Position numbers and translations under genes: made by a program
Part shown: positions 21,977 through 35,070 of the stretch, piece after piece
How the letters are laid out: each line of letters opens with the position of its first letter
Numbering within the stretch: position 1 is the stretch's first letter
Assembly: GCF_000143415.4 (NCBI RefSeq)
Contig: NW_003314269.1
Span: 3,315,908 to 3,379,907 of the forward strand
Direction: 5' to 3'
From: Selaginella moellendorffii
Taxonomy: Eukaryota > Streptophyta > Lycopodiopsida > Selaginellales > Selaginellaceae
Length of the DNA stretch: 64,000 nucleotides
Notes under the pieces: model-generated
The model's database searches: none
Told to the model about the DNA's origin: nothing
The model's input: only the letters and a program-made list of their open reading frames with translations

Positions 21977-23080
21977 AATGGTGAACCCGGCGTGTGCGCA
22001 ACACTTTTTGAAGCGTCATTTCTCTTTTTTTCTTTTGGCTGTAAACTTTGGGAAGGAATTCCTTGTTCATCTTGCGGTGGTTTTGTTTGATCTTGGGTGT
22101 GTTGGAAAGGTCTAGAGCTCCTCTTTCCAGCAAGGTATGGTGCTCATCAAGTCATGTAATATTTGAGGAAATACAATGTTTCTTGGCTCGGTCGGATGAA
22201 CATTTTGGGGTTTTCACTTTTTGGCCTGGATCCTCGGCCCAATTTTTCAAGGTAGTGCATTTGGGCTTGTAGATCTGGCCTAGATCCATGAATAGTGGTG
22301 ATTCTTAGCACTATATTTAGGCGAATTGATGGCATGTAAAAGGATTTTCTTCTCTGGCTAGATTGGGTCATCTTTGTAATAGAAATTCGTGCTCCTCCGG
22401 GCTTTGTTTTGGATGCTGTTTATTTCTAGAGGTGCTCCTGGTCCTAGGCTTTCTAGAAATACCAACGGTGCCTCAGTATAAATCTACATCACAAACATAC
22501 ACATGTTTTTCCACAATATTGGTGTTTTAGGGTACCTCTTTTTGGATTGTGGGGAATATTGAGGTGGCTTCTTCCCAAATTCTTGCAATAGAAGGTAGAT
22601 GGGGCTAAGCTTTTTCCAACGAGCCCACCAACAGTCAAAATAGGGAAGGATCAAGACCAAAGGACTCATTTTTCTCTTTTGGGCTAAACTTTGTTGAGAG
22701 TTCCTTGGGAACGAAGCAATCTTCAAGGGACAGGTTGGCATAGGAATAGGATAAGACAGGAGTTGGCATAGAAATAGGAACAGGATAGGAGTTGGCATAG
22801 GAAGAAGGACAATAGGAGCAGGTGCTGGATAGGAGTTGGTGTTGGAGTTGGTGTAGGGGTAGGAGCGAGAGTAGGGGGTTATTGGTTACAAGTTATAGGT
22901 CCCCGATTACTGGTTTCCGGTTACCAGTTACCTCTAGCGGCTATTCCGGCAGTTACCCTACAAGTAAATGGTTACATGTGCTTGAGGCCTACATCTCCTT
23001 CCATTTCAACCCTTATTTCTCTTCGTCACAGGCATTTTGGGCAACTTTGAGCAACTTGAGCACTAGCCTATAGTCGTCCT
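21977..23080. repeat. Leader of gypsy family 3 with a purine-rich minisatellite
   Basis: Non-coding leader. Between about 22725 and 22880 it has tandem GGAGTTGGCATAG and GGATAGGAGTTGG units, then GGTTACCAGTTAC-like repeats. Confidence 0.55.
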
Positions 23081-24717
23081 GCTCTTGTCAACCCAGTTGC
23101 CTTGACCGGGCATTTGCAGTGTTTAGAGTATTTGATACCGGTACAAACTAGACGTGCGACAAATTGGCACCCTTTTACCATAACTCAAGGCCCTAAGGTA
23201 CGAAGTAAACTTCATAACATCCAAAAGCAGCTTAGGTACGACACTACACCTTCTCGGGCTGAGTCCTCTTCATCCTCGGCAGATTCCAGTGACTTAGATC
23301 TACGAGCTATGGCGCAACCACCTTTAGCCAGACCTCAGCTCCATGTTCTACAGAAGGGGAGTGATTTGCCGACCTTCTCAGGTGTTGGAACAGTCTCTCC
23401 AACATCGCATATTAGTCGCTTTGATTACTACTACACCACAAACATGATTGTCGATGATGATCGTATGTGCTGTGACTTCTTGCAATCTCTTGAAGGCAAA
23501 GCAGCCATTTGGGCAGATTCTCTCCTCCCAGAGGACCAGACAGACTTCTAGACACTACTTGTTTCTTTCAGAGAATGTTTCGTTGAAGAAAAACCCACAA
23601 ATCGGTTACTTGTCAACCTCTTTTCATTCTGGCAGGGTGCAGTCTTCTTGCTCCTGTCAACTTAGTTTCCTTGATCGGGCATTTGTAGTGTTCAGGGTAT
23701 TTGATGCTGGTACAAACTAGATGTGTGACAAATTGACACCCTTTTACCATACCTCAGGGCTCTAAGGTACGAAGTAAGCTTTCTCACATCCAAAGGTAGC
23801 TTAGGTATGACACTACACCTTCTCAAGCTGAGTCCTCTTCATCCTCGGCAGATTCCAATGACTTCAATCTACGAGCTATGGCACAGCCACCTTTAGCTTG
23901 ACCTCAGCTCCATGTTCTACAGAGGGGGAGTGATCTGCCGACCTTCTCAGGAGTTGGAACAATCTCTCCAACATCGCATATCAGTTGCTTTGATTACTAC
24001 TGCACCACAAACATGATCGTTGATGATGATCATATGTGCTGCGACTTCTTGCAATCTCTTGAAGGCAAAGCAGCCATTTGGGCAGATTCTCTCCTCCCAG
24101 AGGACCAGACAAACTTCTAGACACTACTTGTTTCTTTCAGAGAATGTTTCGTTGAAGAAAAACCCACAAATCGGTTACTTGTCAACCTCTTTTCATTCTG
24201 GCAGGGTGCTCATGAATCTGTTCCTGACTACATCACATGGTTTCAGGCATACTGGAAGCAGTGTTGGGATCGCAAAGTGGTCCAAGATGAGCAATAAGGG
24301 ATCATAGCATTCATTGTGGGTTTGCGTGGGAACTTGCAAAGGAAACTTCTCAAGAAGACATTCTGGTCTTGCCGCGAGGCATTTTCATTTGCCACAAGCC
24401 TGGAAAGAGAGCTTTTGGTTGACCTAGGAATTGCTAAAGTTGATTTTGACCAAGCCATCACCCCGTTAGAGTCACCTTGTGCAGCTGTTCGCCTGTCCAC
24501 AACAAAGCCCATTGCTATTGAGTATACACCTCCGGCTATTGAGAACTTTGCCAATGAGATGCGGCAGTTGAAGGAGATCATTCTTCAGCAGCAATCACAC
24601 CATGACAAACTACTCCAGGAGTTGGTGGAGTCCAGGAAAGAGGCCGTTACAGCTCGGGAACGCAGATTTAAGTCTAGTTGGTGCACTCACTGCAAGATGA
24701 ACACACACAACACATAG
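23081..24717 (+). pseudogene. Gag of gypsy family 3, with a tandem duplication
   Basis: The gag core (AIWADSLLPEDQTDF, later GLRGNLQRKLLKK) ends in a CCHC-like knuckle WCTHCKMNTHNT. A 569-bp segment starting near 23081 is repeated from about 23650 to 24208, both copies with a stop at the same place (TAG after the DQTDF/DQTNF end). Several in-frame stops make it non-functional. Confidence 0.65.
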
Positions 24718-25185
24718 TGCTGCTTCAAGCTTCACCCAGAGCTTTGGCCTCCATCTTCTCAATGTGTCCAACAACATCCCTTTGCTGATAATTCCATATC
24801 GTCTCGAGGTCCAGAGATATATCATGAGCAGTTGGAGCGACAAGTGATTGAGGCAGCCCCTTCGTCAAGCAAAGGCAAGGCATCAGCCTCATCGGTCAAC
24901 ACGATTTTGGTAGCCGAGGAACTCTATAGGCAATAGCAACAAACCACAGCTACTCGAGCCTAAACGAAGAAAAAGGCATCCGCTCAGCTTGCCACAGATC
25001 CCCTGGCGCCGGTTGAGAGCGAATCTCCATTGGCATCAAGCCCAGTGTCACAGAGGGTGGCTTGTAAGCTCCCCTTCAAGTCACTACTCTCTTCTCCTCC
25101 TGAGATCTCACTAACAGCTATTCCTGTTTTGGAGCCGGTTCTTCAACAGCTAGTTGACACTCCCGTCACCTTTTCGCTCTGAGAC

Positions 25186-26128
25186 ATGTTGTGTCTTGTC
25201 CCGGGATTTAGCCAACATTTAGAGGAGTTTGCATGGTCAGGAACACCAGAGAGCACTCTCAAGAGGGCTCCTCAAGAGGTGCACATTGTTGACATGACAA
25301 GATATGGTGGAGATCCTAGTCCATTCCTCGTCCCAGTGCAGATTGGTACTTCCTCTTGTAGGATGGATGCTTTGGTTGACTCTGGTTCTAGAAACAACAT
25401 TATCTCTCTCAAAACTGCCCTTTCAGCATAGCTACAGATCATTGAGAGCTCTTCCATCGTGCTCAAAACCTTCGCCAACCACACCATTCCTCCAGTAGGC
25501 ATTTGCTGTGGTGTCAAGGTCTCTATAAAACCCAACACTAGGTGATGGTATAGTGCAAAGTGTTATTTTTGAAGTGGATTTCCTCATGGTTGACTACAAA
25601 CGTCTTGGAACATCCTCTTTGAAAGACTCTGTCATCCTTGGCCGCTCATGGCAAATCACAGCCCATTGCACCATTGACAGCGCACAAGGCACGTTGGAAA
25701 TTAGCAATGGTACCCATAGTGCCACCTTTCTCAACAACCATGGCAGAGCTCTTTCTCAGCAAGCCCAACAAGCTCAGACTAAGATGGCCTCCACACCATA
25801 CTTTCCTCCTGAGCTCATAGAGGTTTTTCCTAAGTTGGCAGTGGCGTCGACCATCTATATGATGGATGCTTTCTCATGCAATGCGATTGACATGGTTGGA
25901 GGTGAGTCAGGTAGCTTGAGACATCTCTCAGCTTCACTCTCATTATTTGAGAGTAAGGCCGAGCCTCTGGACAGGCCCTTTTTATTTGATAGTGGGGCTT
26001 ATAGTGTACGGGCTCCCATATCCGGCTTTTCGGAGTGTTTCTCGATAGAGGAAGGGCTCCTCGATTCGTTTCTTGCATGGGACCAACTATCTCTTATGGA
26101 GCTTGATGACACAGTCACTCCAGACTAG
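25186..26128 (+). pseudogene. Aspartic protease region of gypsy family 3
   Basis: MDALVDSGSRNNIIS carries the protease D-S-G motif, followed downstream by SVILGRSW, the usual second conserved strand. The frame is interrupted by stops and a frameshift near 25500. It is followed by linker sequence but no reverse-transcriptase YxDD core. Confidence 0.6.
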
Positions 26129-26419
26129 GCCCATCTTTTGCAGGACATAGCTAAACTCAACCCTCCTTAGCAACTATCTGAGGTGTGATACAGCCAGCAT
26201 CTTCGTACTAAAATTGCAGTAGCTGATGACTCCAAGAATATTTCATCATGCCGTTTCTTGGAGATGGAGGATGACATCCAGACACAGAACTGGCAGAAAG
26301 AATCAAGCCAATCGGACATGCTGCATGCAAGTTATACTTCTTTGAGTATAGAATTTCCTACTGTGGAGCCCCTGGTATTCCAACCACTAGAATGACAACT
26401 TCCTTTTGGAATTTACATC

Positions 26420-27325
26420 ATGACGGGCGTGGTGGCTTTTGGACTACGTCTTTGCCAACATTCACAGCTTAGCAAGCCACCACATGCAACATATTATGCC
26501 TCACATTTGTTTGAGAAGACTGGACAGAAGTACATGGATGCGGAAAAAGAAGTGGTGGCTGTTGTTTATACCTTGGAGCGATTTCATCACTTTTTTGCTG
26601 GAGCCTATATCCATTCCCATGTTTGTTTTACTGTGCTAACCTTTCTTTTACAGTGATTGGTTCACAGTCCTTGTACTTTATCTTGGATTGTGACCATCCA
26701 AGAGTTCCAACCAACTTTTCACATGCAGCAGAAATGTGTGATGCATCTTCTCCAACAGCTGCAGGTCAAGCACGTGAAGAGCAGTAGCTATTATCCTGAG
26801 TGCAATGGCCAGGCAAAGTCTAGCAATAAGATATTGAAGACATTCATCTCAATGCTTGTGAAGGATCACCCAAGGCGTTGGCACGAACACTTGGTTACGG
26901 CGTTGTGGGCTTTTCGAACATCCTTCAAGATATCCATCTCTGCAACCCCATTCTCCCTCGTCTATGGGACAGAGGCCATGCTTCCAGTGGAGATCCAGGT
27001 GCCATCACTCTCACTTTCACTTCGATACACAGCAGCGATGCAGCTTAGCGATGAGGACAAGCTTCATGCACATGACTTGGAGGTTTTTGCCTTGGAAGAA
27101 TAGCAATGATCCATGACTACACATCTCCTTCGGGGCAAGCAAAAGATCAAGTCACTCATTGATCACCAACAATCTACCAAACCATTCGAAGATGGCAATC
27201 TCGTTCTACTCAAGGAGTTTATGCCACCTTCGAAGTTCTCCCCTCGCTGGACCGGCCCCTACTTTGTCCAGCGACACATCAGAGGTGGAGCATATGTGCT
27301 AGTTGATGTTGATGGACGTTTTTGA
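26420..27325 (+). pseudogene. RNase H and integrase remnants of gypsy family 3
   Basis: YYASHLFEKTGQKYMDAEKE and VVAVVYTLERFHHF match the end of an RT/RNase H domain. It then jumps into an integrase end (SSYYPECNGQAKSSNKILK, SLVYGTEAMLPVEIQ) and a C-terminal domain (KFSPRWTGPYFVQRH). The RT and the front of the integrase are deleted. The VYGTEAMLPVEI motif suggests a non-chromovirus plant gypsy of Tat type. Confidence 0.65.
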
Positions 27326-27329
27326 TTTT

Positions 27330-29730
27330 TTTATACATCTATATATACACACCTTCTAAACCCACTCTTGGGTATTTGCAATAATGCTCAAGAAAATGTA
27401 CCAAACCCATGCTACCATTTTTCTTATTCAAATAAAAGTAGTATATAAAAAACTAAAGATAATATATATTTACATCAAGCACTCCTGTTATATCTGGAGA
27501 AAGATCTTGAAGAAAATATTGACATCACTTTTGGAGTATTAGAGGCAATCCAACTCTTTTACCAACATTATAAAGAGGGAATTTTTGTTCAGTTGCACTC
27601 AAGGTTGCAAATGGAAGAACCTCACAACACCCCTCAAAATGAAGAGGAAGATTATTGTGTAGAGGTGAAGGTGGATTATTAGTTGAGCTTAGAGATGGAG
27701 ATAGAGACTTATATGAGACACTTTTACGACCAAAAGTAGATTTCTTCTGAACCATTGCAACACACAAGAAGAATTAAACTCTTTAATAATAAGAATTCTC
27801 TGATTAATATACTATATTTCAATCTCGGAAATGAAGTTTTATTATGACATGGCAATATATTAAATCATAATTGTCAGTCTCAATAATTACAACTTACTAT
27901 TAGAGACAAGTGGCTATAGGGTTCTAGAAGCTGAAAACTAACACATAATTAACATGTAGATTTATTTTATATAGTTGGTCTACCATATATAATAATAGCA
28001 AACCCACACAAACATGCGAGGATGCCTTTTTGCAAGATTATTTTTCAACTTAAAAACTATATATAGATTTGACTCTTTGATTTATCTATATCATATATAC
28101 TACACACTTATACTCCTTAGAAAGATATAACATATCAAGGGGAATAGGATATATATAAAAAATTCACTTTTCTTTATAATATTTTAGTGGATTACAAAAG
28201 TTTTGAAAAATTTATAAAGTGAATTTGTTAATGTTTTTAGCTGTGTTATCCATTATTTTTTTCTCTTGCTCTGGATTATTGTTTTGGAAGTAACAAGAGC
28301 ATTTTTATCAATAATGACAATGGTCTTTACATTTTTGGATGAGTAATAAAGACCAGAAGCGTAATATAAAGATTGTGGTAGTGAAACAAAATTAATATTA
28401 TCACATTTTTGTATGTTAGAACTACTTATAAATTTTTTAATTTCTTTACTTCCCATATTTGTAAAACCCTAAAGAATGAATGAGTGAATCAGTGTTTTGA
28501 ATTATTGATATATTTCTGGTTAATTTTTGAAATGTCAAAATATCAAAATGTTAAAATGTATAATACAAATTTCAAGTTTGTGCAAACTTAAAAATTCCCA
28601 TTTTTATTTGGGCCCAAAAAATCTCTTTATAACCTGAATGCAAAAAATAACAAATTCTACGGGTTCAGACGAACTTCTAATTCTTAAAACTACTCAATCA
28701 ATATTCTATTGTATAGGTCACATTAGAAATTAGAAATTTTCTCTATAAATAAACTCAAAAAATAGAAAATTCTCTGAAACATTAACAATTATATTCATAA
28801 ATTTCAAATTCACTAAAGAATAACATTTTTCTGACATGACATTCCTTATAAAATTTATGGTTGACTATGTTGACTAACATTGACTTGAGCTGAATTGAGC
28901 TCAATTGAAGTTTGGATAATCCCCTTCAACTTTAGAAGCACCACTTTTGAAAAAACACAATCTTTAACCTCATTCCAAAATAAACTTCAATCTCTTACAT
29001 TGCTCCAGATCTGTAAATGTGGAAGTTATAAGCTTGTTACTGGCACATCAATTCCCACATAAAGCTCTCATAAAACTTCATCTAAGTTAAGAAAGATGTG
29101 AGATCTTTATATCATTATGAAGATCACATCTTTGGATTCAATCCATAAGCTTTCATCTCATCAAAGGAAATGAGTCTCAACTTCATAAGTCAACCGTAGG
29201 AAATGCAAATTACTTGAAAAATCACTGAGCAGCCTTTTTCCTTTGCCATTGTTTAAGTGTTATAATGCTTGATGAAGCTCTTTACCATACAAAGGATTAA
29301 AAATCAAGCTTCTTAGCCATTAAAGTTTCAATATTTTTGGTTCTCTTTTCTTTTATACGAAGAGAATAAGCTATGGCAATGGTGGTGGTAGTGTTTCATC
29401 CAGGTGCATAATAATATTGTAATAAAAGAAATCATTAGAAGCAAAATAGAAAGTTATTACATGATTAATTTAATATATTTTCTATTATTTTATATAATAT
29501 TGATATTAAGGTTATATAAATAAAACTGTAATGGAATTTTTGAAAACTAATTATAAAATTAAAATGATTTAAACTTCATTTAAATAGTATATCTTAATAT
29601 ATTAAAAAAGTAGTAATATTTTTAAATTAATATAAATTAAACTAAAATATATTTAAAATTAAGTGGTTTAGAAAATCTTTGTTCTTAAACTTATAAATTT
29701 CTTAGCTTGTTGTAAATTTGATTAAGTCCT
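27330..29730. other. AT-rich island upstream of the lectin-like gene
   Basis: Very AT-rich. It contains the 67-aa homolog at 28253-28456 and an unrecognised 80-codon minus-strand frame at 27525-27767 (Ser/Pro/Leu rich). No retroelement motif is visible, so this may be low-copy host sequence. Confidence 0.4.
28253..28456 (-). CDS. Diverged homolog of the element's small ORF, 67 aa
   Basis: The core SLPQSLYYASG aligns with SLPNSPYYTPG of the element ORF, and its end VTSKTIIQSK with VTSETTIQSK, at nearly the same spacing (two residues longer). It lies in the AT-rich island, away from either element copy, on the strand opposite to the lectin-like gene 1.3 kb away. It may be a host relative of the element gene or a relic of an older element. 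The function is unknown. Confidence 0.45.
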   Translation of the reverse strand: MGSKEIKKFISSSNIQKCDNINFVSLPQSLYYASGLYYSSKNVKTIVIIDKNALVTSKTIIQSKRKK

Positions 29731-29734
29731 AAAA

Positions 29735-30610
29735 ATGATTATAGTTCTCATATCCATTTTAGTATCTTTAATTTCTTGTTCTAAATCTATCATTAAGTAT
29801 TATGAGGGTTTTGAAAAAGAAATCTCAATTGAATATAGACAATCTGTAATTATGCCTGTAGTTGAGGAACTTATTAACAAAATAGGAGAAAGAGAAACCT
29901 TTTTTATGGGATTTTCATATTCTAAAGTTATATATGCTAAAGGAAGTAGTCTTATTGTTGTAGTAAGTGCTTTTGATACACAAGAAAATTTTAAATTATT
30001 TCTTATTCTTTGTAGTATCGTTCCAATATTTTTTGAAATTAACACAGGGAAATTTTTAAAACATGAATTATACCATTTTTTTAATAATTTTGTTCTACAA
30101 GATCATATAACTTATAGCTCAGTTGAATATATATATGCTCGATATTCAATATTATATATTGTAGACTGGAAATTAGATGAAAATTCTATCCCTTTAGATA
30201 ATAATAAACATAATATTAATTTAACCAGTAAAGTAGATTGTCTCATTTATAGAACTTGTATAAGAAGTGGGACACATCATTCACACTTTGCAAGGATTAA
30301 TCCCGAAGAGTTTCTTCAATCTCCTAATCAAGAATATATTTTATTAATGCAGCTAAATTGTAATTTGGTATTTTATTATAAAAATTTAATAATCTGGGAA
30401 ACAAAAACTAATGGAAGAAGTATTGGATGTTTTCTCAGTTTGGATAAACTGGGTAGATTAGTAATATATGATAAAAATTATAATGATTTATGGATTTATG
30501 ATTTGAGTTGGAATGATATTTGGGCTACATATGCACTGTGTGTTGAAAATACAGGTCATGTAATTGTTTATAATACAAATTCACAGACTTCAAAATTAAT
30601 TAAAGTATAA
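29735..30610 (+). CDS. Secreted bulb-type (GNA-like) lectin-domain protein, 291 aa
   Basis: The N-terminus (MIIVLISILVSLISCS) looks like a signal peptide. Residues about 20-170 are an unrecognised domain. From about residue 185 to the end there are three beta-prism-II-type repeats: LLMQLNCNLVFYYKN, a second with LDKLGRLVIYDKN, and a third with CVENTGHVIVYN. These match the spacing of the QxDxNxVxY mannose-binding motifs, but each is degenerate (Asp and Asn positions altered), so sugar binding is doubtful. The frame is intact and strongly AT-rich, unlike the broken retroelement frames around it, so this is probably a genuine gene. No introns are apparent. Confidence 0.6.
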   Translation: MIIVLISILVSLISCSKSIIKYYEGFEKEISIEYRQSVIMPVVEELINKIGERETFFMGFSYSKVIYAKGSSLIVVVSAFDTQENFKLFLILCSIVPIFFEINTGKFLKHELYHFFNNFVLQDHITYSSVEYIYARYSILYIVDWKLDENSIPLDNNKHNINLTSKVDCLIYRTCIRSGTHHSHFARINPEEFLQSPNQEYILLMQLNCNLVFYYKNLIIWETKTNGRSIGCFLSLDKLGRLVIYDKNYNDLWIYDLSWNDIWATYALCVENTGHVIVYNTNSQTSKLIKV

Positions 30611-32499
30611 TTATACCTTAGAATTTATTTATTTTGAAAATATTTGTAAGTTTATAATAAATTTCTGATGGTTTAATTCAAATTTAATATATAAAAATAA
30701 AAGTTTAATAATTTGTAAATAAATATATTCATGAATATAAAAGTACTAAAATATTCTACTCAATAACTATAATGTGGCCATTTGTCATTGATTCTTTCCA
30801 CTATAATTATTTTATTTCTTTAGGTTTTCTATTTTTAGAAAATATGTCTTATTTATTGCTCTATGCATTTAAAAATGTTATTTGATGTATTATTAATATT
30901 CCTTTTGTGTACATGTGTAAGTTCTTAAACGTTTTATTTTAATATTGTTTGTGTATTCTCCAAGTATTATTTATTTTATTTTATTTTGCTTTTTTGTTTT
31001 ATTTAGGTGGTTGTTAGCCACCAGGTTTATGGTGTAATAATAAAAATAACTTCTATGCATTGCATGCAACAATATTTGTTTTTCTTAATGGTAGTGCTTA
31101 TTATCTATATTCAAATTGATTTTTTAGAAGTTTTTAATGATAAACATACTTATAATTTATTAACACAAGATTAATCTTATTTTATATAAAATAGAATATA
31201 CTAGGAATTTTTTGAGAAATTTGTTAAAATTATAAATACAAAGTTAATCTAAATGAATAACAACCAATAGATGGTAACATATCCTATAATATCCAAGTAT
31301 ATTCTAGGTATACAATTCAGTTTTAGCATCTCAATTATTTAATTAATCAAGGTTAGCATGATGTGGAGTTCATGGCTGATAAGAAGTGGAGGAGAGTGAG
31401 TGGGAGGTGAGAAATTCTACCTAAAAGCTGTCTATGTGGCAGCCAAGTACTTGCAATTGGTGTCGTTGATAAGATTACTTTAGTTTTTGATGAGTGCTTT
31501 TTGAGTGTTACATGGATCCAATATGGTGGCAGTTGAGTCATGAAGTAGGCTAAGATTCCAAACTTCAATAGAGGGGCTTCGGCAAGTGAAGCCTCGAGTT
31601 GGTGAGGTAAAACTAATCTAGGTTAAAGGTTGGACAATACACAAACACTGATCCTTATGGAAGTTGCTTTGAAAAGAAAGGCTTTATGGTGGTGGAGGTA
31701 GATGAATAACTAGTGAACAAGTATAAAGAAAGGTCCACTTACCTCCTTATACGAGTTGGCAGCAATTTTTAGGTAGAAGTTTGTGCCACTTTACAATGTT
31801 TTGCAATGCTTGACATGAGTTGTAGCATTGTAGTAGAGGAAAGGTGATTCAATTAATGAGTATTTTGATAAGTTTAAAATGCTACTTAATTAGCCAAGTT
31901 TCAAGAGGAAGTGGAGAAGGATTACTTCCTAGATGGTTTGTGTAATCTTAAGTTTATGAAATTTACTCATTTTTCCAAGTTGTTAGAAGAATTGTTCACA
32001 ATAGATGCTTGAGCATTCAAGGACAAGGAGTCGTAAGAGCAACAGCCTAACAACACTAAAAAGTGTCAGTGCAATAAAAGTAATTCTAAGGATGATACCA
32101 TTTAACATATGAATGGCAGATGACCAAAGTGTTAGGTTTATTGGAATTATTAAAAATGTCTTAACCAATATGGCTAGTCTAAAGTACAAATTCAATTATG
32201 TTATGCTTAAAATGGCATGACAAAATTTTGCCTATAAAACCCTACTAGGTAAACCTTGGCTAAAAATTGTTTGCACAAACCAAAACTAAAAAAATGGTTT
32301 CTTATGTATAGAGTAGGGCAACCAGAAAATATTTGTGCCTAGTAATTCCACCATACAATTGGAAAGGAAAGATTAACTCCTCAAAACTCAATTTTATGAT
32401 TAAAAAAAAAGGCTTACATGATTTCTAAGAACAACAAATCTTAAAAACTTTTCCTAAAATTGAGTGAATTTTAAAAGTTGATATCTATTCAATACTCAA
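30611..32499. other. AT-rich region grading into decayed retroelement sequence
   Basis: 30611-31330 shows nothing. 31350-32200 has scattered gag-like frames with many stops. No boundary or LTR could be placed. Confidence 0.35.
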
Positions 32500-34660
32500 A
32501 GAAGTACCTAGACTAGAGATCAGCTCGGGTGAGATTACTCCCTAAAGGAGTATCCTACTTATAAAATTGATTAATAGAGAAACTATGTTTTGCATGTTTT
32601 TTGTGTTCAACCACTTAAGTAAATCAATTTAGTGGATGAAAATAATCCTTATATTGTCATAATTGCTCAAATATTGCAAAATGAATTTCGCAATCAAGCC
32701 ATAAATCTACTAAAAGACTACAAAAACATTTTTTCCTAGTCTTACATAGATTTAAAAGCATCCCGCGAAAGCTCTATACACATCATATTGAAATACTCTC
32801 AGGAAATATATCTAAAAGGCAGATGCTTTATAGAATGAATTATAATTACTAAGGTAAAGTCAAGAAAGAAATCAATAAGCTTCTTCAGGCAAAACTCATC
32901 TATCCAATTTAAAATGCTCAATGGCTTTCACCACTTGTAATTGTGCCTAAGAAAAATGACAAATTACAAGTTTGTGTAAATTACAAAAAAAAAATGATGC
33001 AACAAAAAAGGATATATTCCCTATTTCACAGACAAAATTCTAGATTTAGTAGCAGGTCATAAGATATATTCATTTTTAGATGGATTCTTTGACTATAACC
33101 AGATGGAAATAATACTTGAAGATCAATACGAAATGATTTTTATAAGCCCATGAGGAAGTTATGCCTATTGCAAAATGCCTTTTGGCTTATGCAAAGCTCC
33201 TTTTATATTTTAAAAAGTTGTTATGGACATTTTTAAAGAATGATTTTAATGTCTTCAACTCCAAAAAAGGAACATTTAATTTGCTTGCAAAAATATTTCC
33301 AAAAATATAGAGAATATAGCATTTCTTTTAATCCAAAAAAATATTCTTTCTTTGAAAATTTGTGTATACTTCTAAATCACATTGTATGCAAGAAAAACAT
33401 CCTTGTAGACAAAGACAAAACTCAAGTGATTAAAACAATTTTTCCAACTTAAAAAGTCTCCATTACTTTTTAGGCAAAATTGGCTATCATACGCAATTTA
33501 TAAAAACTTATGCAAAGATTGTCAAGCCACTTAGTGATTTTTTAAAGAAAAATATTTCATTTATATGGAATGAAAATTATCAAGAAGCATTTTTAAGGCT
33601 TAAACAATACCTCAAAAAAGCATCTATACTTATTAAGCTTAACTGGACAAAAGAGTTTCACTTATAGGTGGATATTTTTTATATTGTCATAGGTGCAATA
33701 TTATCCCACATACAAGGTGATCAAAAAGATTATCCTATCTACTATACTTGTAAACACTTAAATCCTGCTGAGCATAACTACACAATGACTGAGAAAGAAG
33801 CCTTATGTATGGTTTACGCCTTATAAAAATTTAAGCATTATCTTTTGGCAACAAAAGTAATTGTCTTTGCTGACCATAAAGCTTTTTTATATCTCATCAA
33901 CAAACCATGCATATTTGCTCGACTAACTAGATAGTTTTTACTATTACAAGAATATATTTTTGAAATAGTATATAGACTTGGAAAATTTCATAAACAAACT
34001 GATTGGCTAATCCGCATCATTACAAAAGTCACATAATACTAAAGTAAATGAACTCTTAGATGCTCATTTATTTATAAATTTTGTACCTATCACTTAATTG
34101 GAAGATATACATATTTATCTCTCTACAAGCACCATTCCACCCCATTATAACTTGCCATAGAAAAAAAAGTTGTTTGTTTTGAGGACACAATTTTACTCTA
34201 TCATGGGGGAGCACTTGTATAAATTAAACATCAATGGAACACTAAGAAAATATGTTAATAGGCAAGAAGAAAGAAATGAAATTCTAAGGGAAACTTATTC
34301 AGACACATCAAGAGGCCATTTTGCAAACGAAACCACTACTAGGAAAATCTTACAAGTAGGGTTGTGGTGGCTTATACTTTGGAAAGATATAGCAATTTTT
34401 TGCAAAAATTGTGACATTTGGCAAAGGCATAAATTGTCGCTTAAAACCAAATTTATGAACTAAATTCTATATATTTATATGAAACATTTCATAAATAGGG
34501 ATTAAATCTTGTGGATCCTATAGTGACAAGTAGTAAAAGGAACAAATACATTTTAGTTGCCACTGATTATGTAATTAAATGGGCAGTAGCTATGTCTATG
34601 AAACAAGCCTCAACTGCTAACATTGCCAAATTCCTTTATAAAAACATCATCAAAAGGTAG
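32500..34660 (+). pseudogene. Decayed Ty3/gypsy pol
   Basis: In broken frames one can read an RT start (PLVIVPKKNDKLQVCVNY), RT end, RNase H (NYTMTEKEALCMVY near 33778), the tether (LGKFHKQTDWL) and an integrase zinc finger (H...H with CKNCDIW, 34300-34430), then the start of the integrase core (ILVATDYVIKWA). There are numerous stops and no LTRs. Confidence 0.65.
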
Positions 34661-35070
34661 ATTAGTTTTTAAAATTATAAGATCTTGTAAAACTAGCTTT
34701 CAAAATGGATGGAGGGGATATTAAGATCACTCAAGATCTTATTTCCAAGCTTTTTTATTTCCTCATAGAGCTAGATTAGTAGAATTGGATAGAAGGAATA
34801 GTCTTTTCCCAAGGGATATGTATTTTCTTTTTGTTCGAAATGAATAGATCCTTATCTAAGCTTATTATTGTCTTTATGTTATAGAAACTCTCATATATCT
34901 TAGTGCTTTCTTTGATGAAGAAGTTCCAAGAAAAAAAATCAAGAGATACATTGGATAAATATTTCTTTATTTAGAGAAAGCTTTCCTTCAAAATCTTGTT
35001 GGTATGGCATATAGAAATTTCCTCCATGCAAGCAAAACTTAGAGGAAAAAAGAGGAAAAAAAAAGAAGGG
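34661..35070. other. No feature seen
   Basis: AT-rich, no ORF or motif. Confidence 0.4.
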
